NCBI GenBank assembly: GCA_003235435.1
Contig: QJWF01000032.1
Span: forward strand, 1 to 5,798
DNA: 5,798 bases
Reading direction: 5' to 3'
Origin: Nitrosomonadales bacterium
Lineage (GTDB): Bacteria > Pseudomonadota > Gammaproteobacteria > Burkholderiales > Gallionellaceae
Shown here: piece by piece, positions 1 through 5,798 of the stretch
Layout: each line of letters begins with the position of its first letter
How positions within the stretch are numbered: the stretch's first letter is position 1
The notes under the pieces: model-generated
Databases searched by the model: none
Told to the model about the DNA's origin: nothing
The model's input: the letters and a program-made list of their open reading frames with translations, nothing else
Translations under genes and position numbers: made by a program

Positions 1-1
1 C

Positions 2-250
2 ACCGATGGCACGGAGTTCATCATCATCAATCCTGCCGCATTCACTCATACCAGCGTTTCATTGCGTGATGCACTTGCTGCCGTTGCCATTCCTTTCATC
101 GAGGTACACCTTTCCAATGTGTTCGCGCGCGAAGCATTCCGCAAAGAATCGTTCTTCTCGGATCTGGCCATTGGCGTAATCAGCGGCCTGGGGGCAACAG
201 GTTATGAATTTGCCGTGCAATATGCCCTGAACTATAAAAACCAAGCTTAG
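2..250 (+). CDS. aroQ: 3-dehydroquinate dehydratase type II, C-terminal part (5' end outside window)
   Basis: This is the last 82 codons of a type II dehydroquinase, which converts 3-dehydroquinate to 3-dehydroshikimate in the cytoplasmic shikimate pathway to aromatic amino acids. The reading frame enters from the left edge, so the true start is not visible. The fragment begins with [18 protein letters not shown], the family signature. The first His of THT (codon 47-49) lies in the conserved active-site block and is the expected general-acid histidine. The second signature, [15 protein letters not shown], follows, then [21 protein letters not shown], the helix that closes the family fold. The TAG stop lies inside the Shine-Dalgarno of accB, so the two genes are tightly coupled. 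The aroQ-accB-accC order is common in beta- and gammaproteobacteria. Nothing looks damaged. Confidence 0.95.
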   Translation, partial: TDGTEFIIINPAAFTHTSVSLRDALAAVAIPFIEVHLSNVFAREAFRKESFFSDLAIGVISGLGATGYEFAVQYALNYKNQA

Positions 251-255
251 GAGGT
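249..255 (+). promoter_or_regulatory. Shine-Dalgarno of accB overlapping the aroQ stop codon
   Basis: AGGAGGT is a full-strength ribosome binding site 4 nt before the ATG at 260. Its first two bases are the last two bases of the aroQ TAG stop. A ribosome finishing aroQ therefore stops on the site that loads accB, which suggests translational coupling (inference) and fixes the accB start. Confidence 0.85.
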
Positions 256-259
256 CATC

Positions 260-727
260 ATGGATTTACGCAAACTCAAGACGCTGATCGAGTTGGTGGA
301 AAGCTCTGGAATTGCCGAACTGGAAATCAGCGAAGGCGAGGAGCGCGTGCGCATTACACGCACTTCCGCATCTGCGCAACAGGTATATGCACCGGCTGCC
401 CCGCAACAAACGATCGTTGCTTCCGCTCCGGAGCCTTCCTTTCCGCAGGGTCTCGCGCCGGCAGCAGAACCCGCCAAACCGGCGGCCGCTGAAGGACATG
501 TGGTGAAATCGCCGATGGTTGGCACATTCTACCGTTCTGCTTCACCAGGTTCCAAACCTTTCGTGGATGTGGGACAGACTGTGAACACTGGCGACACCTT
601 ATGCATCATCGAGGCGATGAAGTTGCTCAACGAGATCGATTCGGACCAAAGCGGTGTAATCAAGGCTATCCTGGTGGAAAACGGCCAGCCTGTCGAATTC
701 GGTCAACCACTGTTTGTTATCGGGTGA
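260..727 (+). CDS. accB: Biotin carboxyl carrier protein of acetyl-CoA carboxylase
   Basis: This 155-residue protein carries the biotin that shuttles CO2 from biotin carboxylase (AccC) to the carboxyltransferase (AccAD) when malonyl-CoA is made for fatty acid synthesis. E. coli AccB is about the same length (156). Residues 1-36 form the N-terminal segment ([20 protein letters not shown]). Residues about 38-80 are a flexible Ala/Pro-rich linker. Residues about 80-155 are the biotinyl domain. The biotin attachment motif EAMKLLNEI is intact, with the acceptor lysine at K121. [17 protein letters not shown] (84-100) contains the 'thumb' insertion (about 93-100) typical of bacterial BCCP and absent from most other biotinyl domains. 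The start at 260 is supported by the AGGAGGT site and by the family N-terminus. accC lies downstream, but after a much longer gap than in E. coli. Confidence 0.97.
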   Translation: MDLRKLKTLIELVESSGIAELEISEGEERVRITRTSASAQQVYAPAAPQQTIVASAPEPSFPQGLAPAAEPAKPAAAEGHVVKSPMVGTFYRSASPGSKPFVDVGQTVNTGDTLCIIEAMKLLNEIDSDQSGVIKAILVENGQPVEFGQPLFVIG

Positions 728-972
728 TGCAATGAATATATCATTGAACAAAACGTTCCCTGTTTCGGCACATGCTTACGTTAGCTCAGCAAATGTTAAG
801 CAGCGTAGCTGCGGCCGCAGCCAAAACGGCCAACTCAACGAGCTGGCCAGCCGTTATTTGTCATCGATTATCCCCAATTCACCACACTTAACTACTGCAC
901 CATGCAGCTGACATGACTTTAGGAATCAAAGGCGCGAATCTTCTAGCCAAGACCAAGCCCGGAGCCAACACT
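728..972 (+). other. Unusually long accB-accC intergenic spacer
   Basis: This 245-bp stretch has no convincing gene. A 59-codon frame (732-911, ATG four bases after the accB stop) is open, but it has only a weak GGTGA before it and its product (MNISLNKTFPVSAHAYVSS...) resembles nothing I know. A perfect 14-bp palindrome GCTGCGGCCGCAGC lies at 808-821 and a 10-bp palindrome GCTGGCCAGC at 842-851. GGCC..AGC of the first can also pair with GCTGGCC of the second as a bulged hairpin. No T-tract follows, so it is not a standard terminator. I see no good sigma70 promoter; TTGTCA (858-863) has no matching -10 at the right spacing. Confidence 0.6.
961..964 (+). promoter_or_regulatory. Shine-Dalgarno deciding the accC start
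   Basis: GGAG lies 8 nt before the ATG at 973. An in-frame ATG at 913 would add 20 residues, but it has no ribosome binding site, and the added residues do not belong to the family, whose N-terminus is the [14 protein letters not shown] beginning at 973. Confidence 0.7.
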
Positions 973-2328
973 ATGTTTGAAAAAATCCTGATCGCCAATC
1001 GTGGTGAGATCGCTCTCCGCATTCAACGGGCCTGCCGCGAACTGGGCATCAAAACTGTCGTGGTGCACTCCGAAGCAGATGCCGATGCCAAGTATGTAAA
1101 GCTGGCGGACGAATCTGTATGTATAGGCCCCGCCCCATCCTCGCAAAGCTATTTAAGCATTCCTGCCATCATCAGTGCTGCGGAAGTGACCGACGCACAA
1201 GCCATACACCCGGGCTACGGCTTTCTTTCCGAAAACGCTGACTTTTCAGAACGTGTCGAAAAGTGTGGATTTGTTTTCATCGGTCCGCGCGCAGAAACCA
1301 TACGGTTGATGGGCGATAAGGTCAGCGCCAAGAACGCAATGAAGAAGGCCGGCGTGCCATGTGTGCCGGGTGTCGACGGCGCGCTTCCTGACACACCAGC
1401 CGAGATAGTCAAGATTGCGCGCAATATAGGCTATCCGGTCATCATCAAGGCTTCTGGCGGCGGCGGCGGGCGCGGCATGCGTGTGGTCCATACCGAAGCT
1501 GCGCTGCTGAATGCGGTTACGATGACCAAGACGGAGGCACAGGCTGCTTTCAACAATCCGATGGTATACATGGAGAAATTTTTGGAGAATCCGCGCCACG
1601 TCGAAATCCAGGTGTTAGCCGACCAGCATGGCAACGCGGTGTATCTGGGCGAGCGCGATTGCTCGATGCAGCGCCGCCACCAGAAGATACTGGAGGAAGC
1701 GCCAGCACCTCTGCTCGACACAAAAATGCGCGACAAGGTTGGCGAGCGCTGCGCTGCGGCATGCCGCAAGATCGGTTATCGTGGTGCAGGAACTTTCGAG
1801 TTCCTGTACGAAAACGGCGAGTTCTTTTTCATCGAAATGAACACCCGCGTACAGGTGGAACATCCGGTCACCGAAATGATCACCGGAATCGACATCGTGC
1901 GCCAGCAGATACTCATTGCCGCAGGAGAAAAGCTTCCATTCAAGCAACGCGATATCAAACTCCGCGGCCATGCAATCGAATGCCGCATCAATGCCGAACA
2001 CCCCTATAAATTCACCCCTTCCCCGGGGCGCATCACCACATGGCATCCGCCCGGCGGCCCAGGAATACGTGTGGATTCTCACGTCTATGCCAATTATCTC
2101 GTCCCGCCACATTACGATTCGATGATCGGGAAGATCATTTCATTTGGCGACACCCGTGAGCAAGCAATGGCACGAATGCGCACGGCATTGTCTGAAATGG
2201 CCGTAGACGGCATCGAGACCAATATCGCACTGCATCGGGAACTGCTGCAGGACGCCGCGTTCATACGCGGCGGAACCAGCATACATTATCTCGAAGAACG
2301 GCTTGCCGAGCGCACCAAGGGAAAGTAG
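973..2328 (+). CDS. accC: Biotin carboxylase subunit of acetyl-CoA carboxylase
   Basis: AccC (451 aa; E. coli 449) uses ATP and bicarbonate to carboxylate the biotin on AccB, the first half-reaction of acetyl-CoA carboxylase. The N-terminal biotin-carboxylase domain starts with [17 protein letters not shown]. The central ATP-grasp domain carries MGDK (K116), [13 protein letters not shown] (K159 and glycine loop 162-166) and [15 protein letters not shown]. The active-site block [15 protein letters not shown] supplies E288, N290, R292 and E296, and ECRINAE supplies R338. All of these fall at the same numbers as in the E. coli enzyme, so the protein should be active. A small difference is AEHP after RIN, where E. 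coli has AEDP. The start at 973 is chosen from the GGAG site and the family N-terminus. The frame is also open back to 913. The wide spacer before it raises the possibility of separate control from accB. Confidence 0.97.
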   Translation: MFEKILIANRGEIALRIQRACRELGIKTVVVHSEADADAKYVKLADESVCIGPAPSSQSYLSIPAIISAAEVTDAQAIHPGYGFLSENADFSERVEKCGFVFIGPRAETIRLMGDKVSAKNAMKKAGVPCVPGVDGALPDTPAEIVKIARNIGYPVIIKASGGGGGRGMRVVHTEAALLNAVTMTKTEAQAAFNNPMVYMEKFLENPRHVEIQVLADQHGNAVYLGERDCSMQRRHQKILEEAPAPLLDTKMRDKVGERCAAACRKIGYRGAGTFEFLYENGEFFFIEMNTRVQVEHPVTEMITGIDIVRQQILIAAGEKLPFKQRDIKLRGHAIECRINAEHPYKFTPSPGRITTWHPPGGPGIRVDSHVYANYLVPPHYDSMIGKIISFGDTREQAMARMRTALSEMAVDGIETNIALHRELLQDAAFIRGGTSIHYLEERLAERTKGK

Positions 2329-2433
2329 CGCTATTGCCGGGCGTGCTTTAACTTTATACACAATGTCCATAAGTCCTCATCTGCACTCGGTCATGCATGA
2401 TGCTGTACACGCAACACTGAACAGGATTAAGTA

Positions 2434-3327
2434 ATGCCGTGGTTGAACCTCATCGTTGATAGCGATGCTGATCAAGCCGAAGCTCTGAGCGATTCACTGC
2501 TCGATACCGGAGCATTGTCGGTCGAGTTATTGGATGCCGACGCCGACACTCCGGATGAGCATGCGATTTTCGGCGAGCCTGGTGAACCTCTTCCGGGCAT
2601 ATGGAAACATAATAGAATCAGCGCACTTTTCGAAGAAAATCAGGACATCGGGACGATCTTGCGCAGAGCTGCCGATAAAATAGGTCTGACACAACTCCCT
2701 GAATATCACATCGAAACAGTGGCTGACAATGATTGGGTGCGCCACACCCAATCCCTGTTCGTTCCGATACCGGTCTCGCCGCGACTGTGGATAGTGCCAA
2801 CTTGGCGTACACCGAGTGATCCTGATGCCATTAATATCATGCTCGATCCAGGCCTTGCATTCGGCACTGGTAGCCATCCTACCACGCGACTATGCTTGCG
2901 CTGGTTGGATAACAACCTGTCTGCTGGTGAAACTGTGCTGGATTACGGTTGCGGCTCAGGCATTCTCGCTATCGCTGCAGTCAAGCTGGGAGCTGCAAGC
3001 GCCACCGGTATTGATGTAGACTTTCAGGCAGTGCAGTCCAGCCGCAACAATGCGATTGCAAACAAGGTAACAGATATCCGATTCCACCTGCCTGAAGATG
3101 CACCATCGGGCAAATATGATCTGGTGGTGGCGAACATCCTGACAAATCCGCTGCGGATGCTCGCTCCGTTGCTGGCTAATGAAACCCGTAAGGGCGGCCG
3201 TATCGTTTTGTCTGGAATACTTGAAAAGCAGACACAAGATGTGATGAAGATATACGAACAATGGTACGAAATGAACGCCCCGGTTTTCGAGGAGGGCTGG
3301 GCATGCCTGTCAGGAAGCAAACGCTAA
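2434..3327 (+). CDS. prmA: Ribosomal protein L11 methyltransferase
   Basis: This 297-residue cytoplasmic enzyme uses S-adenosylmethionine to trimethylate ribosomal protein L11. The N-terminal part (MPWLNLIVDSDADQAEALSD..., about residues 1-60) is the L11-recognition domain, joined by a linker to a class I methyltransferase domain. Diagnostic motifs are LDPGLAFGTGSHPTT (137-151, the PrmA signature), LDYGCGSGILA (169-179, AdoMet motif I), GIDVD (192-196, acidic residue for the AdoMet ribose) and VVANIL (231-236, N234 in the NPPY-like position). AGGA at 2423-2426 sits 7 nt before the ATG. The gene follows accC after 105 bp and is separated from the next gene by a single base, so those two are almost certainly co-transcribed. 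The accBC-prmA order is seen in other proteobacteria such as Pseudomonas. Confidence 0.96.
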   Translation: MPWLNLIVDSDADQAEALSDSLLDTGALSVELLDADADTPDEHAIFGEPGEPLPGIWKHNRISALFEENQDIGTILRRAADKIGLTQLPEYHIETVADNDWVRHTQSLFVPIPVSPRLWIVPTWRTPSDPDAINIMLDPGLAFGTGSHPTTRLCLRWLDNNLSAGETVLDYGCGSGILAIAAVKLGAASATGIDVDFQAVQSSRNNAIANKVTDIRFHLPEDAPSGKYDLVVANILTNPLRMLAPLLANETRKGGRIVLSGILEKQTQDVMKIYEQWYEMNAPVFEEGWACLSGSKR

Positions 3328-3328
3328 G

Positions 3329-4135
3329 ATGATTGGAACGACACGCTGCCCGCACTGCGGAACCCGTTTCAAAATCGCCAGAGCGCAACTTGAGGCGAGT
3401 AACGGCATGGTGCGCTGTGGAAATTGTCACCAGGCATTTGATACCCGTCCCAATTTCGCACCCGAGGAAATCGATCCGCAACTTGAATTGCCGATACTGG
3501 ACGAAGCTGAAATTCAGCCCGAACCATTTCCCCTGGAAATAACCGCTTCAGATACGCCGAGTAGTGCCCGTGGGAAGGATCAGCGACCTGTTTCGTCAGC
3601 AGGTCAGGATGTGTTTATCTCTGAAACATATGAGGCGGATTTTCTGTCCAAGCCCAGATCCCGCCGTTGGACAGTCGCGGCGTTTTTGCTGCTGCTGCTA
3701 TTGCTTGCACAGGCCATATTCATGTTTCGTGTCGAACTCGCCGCACGAATTCCTGCCCTGAAACCTGCGTTGATTCGCTATTGTCAGATTTTAAGATGCA
3801 GTGTGCCGTTGCCCCAAAAAGCCGGCATGATGAGTATTGAATCATCTGAACTCAAGGATGACCCCGCGCACAGAAACCAGATCGTTCTGGTTGCTCTGCT
3901 GCGCAATCGTGCTGCTTACTCGCAAGCTTTCCCCAATCTTGAGCTTACCCTCACCGACCTCCAGGATACTGCATTGGCAAGGCGTATTTTCAAACCTGCA
4001 GATTACCTGCCAGCGCTGCAAGATATTCCCGCTGGTTTTCCCGCTAACCAGGAACTCGGTATCAAGCTGCGTCTCGACACTACCGACTTGAAGCCGGTGG
4101 GCTATCGCCTGGTTTTGTATTATCCGAATAGCTGA
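3329..4135 (+). CDS. DUF3426 membrane protein with N-terminal zinc ribbon
   Basis: This 268-residue protein has no established function. Residues 7-38 form an MJ0042-type zinc ribbon with two Cys pairs, CPHC (C7, C10) and CGNC (C30, C33), followed by FD. An acidic, Pro-rich linker (about 40-107) leads to KPRSRR and then one hydrophobic segment (about 114-133) with seven leucines in a row. The positive charges before the segment suggest the ribbon is cytoplasmic and the C-terminal domain periplasmic (inference). That domain (about 135-268) matches the DUF3426 pattern: CQILRCSVPLP (C152, C157, a possible disulfide), ARRIFKPADYLP and GYRLVLYYP at the end. The ATG is one base after the prmA stop, with AGGAAG (3312-3317) inside the prmA end as ribosome binding site. 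The same gene sits after prmA in Pseudomonas and other betaproteobacteria, so the neighbourhood is conserved. A regulatory or envelope-linked role is only a guess. Confidence 0.9.
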   Translation: MIGTTRCPHCGTRFKIARAQLEASNGMVRCGNCHQAFDTRPNFAPEEIDPQLELPILDEAEIQPEPFPLEITASDTPSSARGKDQRPVSSAGQDVFISETYEADFLSKPRSRRWTVAAFLLLLLLLAQAIFMFRVELAARIPALKPALIRYCQILRCSVPLPQKAGMMSIESSELKDDPAHRNQIVLVALLRNRAAYSQAFPNLELTLTDLQDTALARRIFKPADYLPALQDIPAGFPANQELGIKLRLDTTDLKPVGYRLVLYYPNS

Positions 4136-4292
4136 ATCATGCGTTTTCAGCAGGTCTCTGACGCCACACCCGGGCTGTGTTGAATGCCGGACGTAATCAA
4201 ATACCACTATCCGGCTGCCCGTCTGTCAAATGAAAAAATTCCGCACTAAGTGGAAACCAGTAGCTAGGCATGTAGCCGGTATTTTGCTTCGT
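4136..4292 (+). other. Non-coding stretch between the DUF3426 gene and the glycine-control region
   Basis: I see no gene here. A 6-bp hairpin GCTGAA (4131-4136)/TTCAGC (4146-4151) straddles the DUF3426 stop codon. A second pairs GCCGGA (4186-4191) with TCCGGC (4210-4215) across an 18-nt loop. Neither is followed by a T-run, so neither is a classical intrinsic terminator. The upstream operon may end by Rho or by processing near these hairpins (inference). Confidence 0.5.
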
Positions 4293-4321
4293 TTGTCTTG
4301 TCCGGAACTTTCCGGTATATT
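4293..4321 (+). promoter_or_regulatory. Candidate sigma70 promoter for the riboswitch-gcvT transcript
   Basis: A -35 TTGTCT (4293-4298; 4 of 6 consensus) is followed by a 17-bp spacer and a -10 TATATT (4316-4321; 5 of 6). Transcription would start at about 4327-4329, a few bases before the first riboswitch pairing elements, which is where a riboswitch leader should begin. Position and spacing together make this the best promoter in the window. Confidence 0.65.
4302..4315. repeat. Perfect inverted repeat in the promoter spacer (possible operator)
   Basis: CCGGAA-CT-TTCCGG, two 6-bp arms around 2 bp, fills most of the spacer between the -35 and -10 elements and ends at the base before the -10. 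A protein bound here would block or distort the promoter. CCGGA/TCCGG also occurs at 4187-4191 and 4210-4214. No known regulator site is recognised, and chance is possible. Confidence 0.4.
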
Positions 4322-4338
4322 CCAAGGCGCCGTTCAGA

Positions 4339-4435
4339 TCAATGGGAGAGCGTGTCAGTCGACAAGTATTTTTGGTCGGGACACCGCCGAAGGCGCAACA
4401 CCCGCAACCGCTCAGGCTAAAAGAACCTTTGACAC
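4339..4435 (+). promoter_or_regulatory. Glycine aptamer I
   Basis: P1 is likely TCAA (4339-4342) with TTGA (4429-4432). GAGCG (4348-4352) pairs with CGCTC (4409-4413) as P2. GTGTC (4352-4356) pairs with GACAC (4380-4384), and CGAC (4360-4363) with GTCG (4375-4378) extends this arm. The two helices compete for G4352. The conserved core CGCCGAAGGCGCAAC begins at 4385, and CTCAGGC begins at 4411. Its arm is longer than that of aptamer II. Confidence 0.85.
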
Positions 4436-4441
4436 AGGCAA

Positions 4442-4520
4442 ATCTGGAGAGCGCCGGCAGTGCCGGCCACCGAAGGGGCACGCAACAAAAGTTGTAATCT
4501 CTCAGGTACAAAGGACAGAT
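4442..4520 (+). promoter_or_regulatory. Glycine aptamer II
   Basis: P1 pairs ATCTG (4442-4446) with CAGAT (4516-4520), all five pairs perfect. P2 pairs GAGAG (4447-4451) with CTCTC (4499-4503). P3b is GCCGGC (4453-4458)/GCCGGC (4462-4467) around an AGT loop. The conserved CACCGAAGGGGCACGCAAC follows at 4468. CAAC (4483-4486)/GTTG (4491-4494) with an AAAA loop is the last hairpin. CTCAGGTACAAAGGACAGA closes it, an almost textbook match to the glycine riboswitch consensus. Confidence 0.93.
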
Positions 4521-4521
4521 G

Positions 4522-4553
4522 GGCGCAGCACGAATTCGTGCTGCGCCTTTTTT
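4522..4553 (+). terminator. Intrinsic terminator in the riboswitch expression platform
   Basis: GGCGCAGCACG (4522-4532) pairs with CGTGCTGCGCC (4537-4547), 11 perfect base pairs around an AATT loop, followed directly by six T (4548-4553). The DNA is a perfect 26-bp palindrome. It begins one base after the 3' strand of aptamer II P1, so it is the expected attenuator. No A-run lies on the left side, so it should work only on the + strand. Confidence 0.93.
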
Positions 4554-4656
4554 ATTGCAGCCAAGGCCAACCGAAATGCAAGTCTGTACAGAAGAGATTT
4601 ATGCAGGTGTTCCGCAGATGAGCAATTGCTCGAAACTTTGAATTTGGAAGGCAACT
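4554..4656 (+). other. gcvT 5' leader downstream of the attenuator
   Basis: This 103-nt leader is transcribed only by polymerases that pass the terminator. It contains a perfect 12-bp palindrome GAGCAATTGCTC (4620-4631), which can form a short hairpin 14 nt before the ribosome binding site. The Shine-Dalgarno GGAAGG (4646-4651) lies 5 nt before the gcvT ATG. I see no strong anti-Shine-Dalgarno pairing, so control at translation is not evident. Confidence 0.6.
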
Positions 4657-5742
<1,086 letters not shown>

Positions 5743-5798
5743 AGAACTGCTGCGCTTGGCATTACTTTATTGCTCAACGACTCGGAATGCTCATTTAC

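Larger units (their letters stand above)
4332..4520 (+). promoter_or_regulatory. Tandem glycine riboswitch controlling gcvT
   Basis: Two consecutive glycine aptamers lie in the leader of gcvT, each with the conserved order GGAGAG...CCGAAGG...CTCAGG. Tandem aptamers of this class bind glycine and usually turn on glycine cleavage genes when glycine is plentiful (established knowledge). The placement between a promoter and a strong intrinsic terminator, upstream of gcvT, fits exactly. A leader-linker interaction (P0) known from this class may be made by GCC (4329-4331) with GGC (4437-4439), enclosing TCAA/TTGA as P1 of aptamer I; this is a low-confidence hand fold. No clear mutually exclusive antiterminator is visible, so the switching direction is inferred from the family. 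Confidence 0.93.

Noticed and set aside
913..972. Upstream in-frame ATG that would extend AccC by 20 residues
   Set aside because: There is no ribosome binding site before 913, the extra residues are not part of AccC, and GGAG sits at the right distance before 973.
1615..2112. Open frame of 165 codons on the - strand inside accC
   Set aside because: It is antisense to the conserved ATP-grasp core of accC and its translation resembles no known family; a composition-driven shadow.
2332..2360. Possible promoter before prmA (TATACA at 2355-2360)
   Set aside because: The -10 is fair, but the available -35 words are poor (TATTGC at 17 bp) or badly spaced (TTGCCG at 15 bp). The evidence is too weak to call.
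2391..2400. TCATGCATGA palindrome in the accC-prmA gap
   Set aside because: A 10-bp palindrome is expected by chance at this scale and nothing around it suggests a site.
3700..3712. Run of leucine codons (CTG/CTA/TTG) looking like a simple repeat
   Set aside because: It encodes the hydrophobic core of the DUF3426 membrane segment; mixed Leu codons argue against a slippage repeat.

Overview
This window is core-genome DNA from a betaproteobacterium. The gene order (aroQ, accB, accC, prmA, then a zinc-ribbon/DUF3426 membrane protein) and the protein sequences fit that class. A member of the Nitrosomonadales (Gallionella/Sideroxydans-like) is my best guess, but the genus cannot be fixed by reading alone. 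All genes are on the + strand. Base composition looks even throughout, and I see no mobile elements, tRNA/rRNA genes, CRISPR arrays or broken genes.

Positions 2-4135 hold a fatty-acid/shikimate/ribosome-modification cluster. It starts with the 3' end of aroQ (type II 3-dehydroquinate dehydratase), whose stop codon lies inside the Shine-Dalgarno of accB (biotin carboxyl carrier protein). accC (biotin carboxylase) follows after an unusually wide 245-bp gap that holds GC-rich palindromes and no convincing gene. After 105 bp comes prmA (ribosomal protein L11 methyltransferase), and one base later a DUF3426 protein with an N-terminal zinc ribbon and one membrane segment. AccB and AccC are two parts of acetyl-CoA carboxylase, which makes malonyl-CoA.

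Positions 4136-4656 are a 521-bp non-coding control region. It holds a candidate sigma70 promoter (TTGTCT-17 bp-TATATT) whose spacer carries a perfect CCGGAA-CT-TTCCGG inverted repeat. Next come a tandem two-aptamer glycine riboswitch, a very strong intrinsic terminator and a 103-nt leader with a good Shine-Dalgarno. Together these make a glycine-responsive attenuator for the next gene.

Positions 4657-5742 encode gcvT, the aminomethyltransferase (T-protein) of the glycine cleavage system. The last 56 bases contain no clear gene, though an ATG overlaps the gcvT stop (ATGA) and its frame stays open to the window edge.

I found no wholly new biological system. The points most worth a second look are the riboswitch expression platform, whose switching direction is not obvious from the sequence, the inverted repeat inside the promoter spacer, and the long accB-accC gap.
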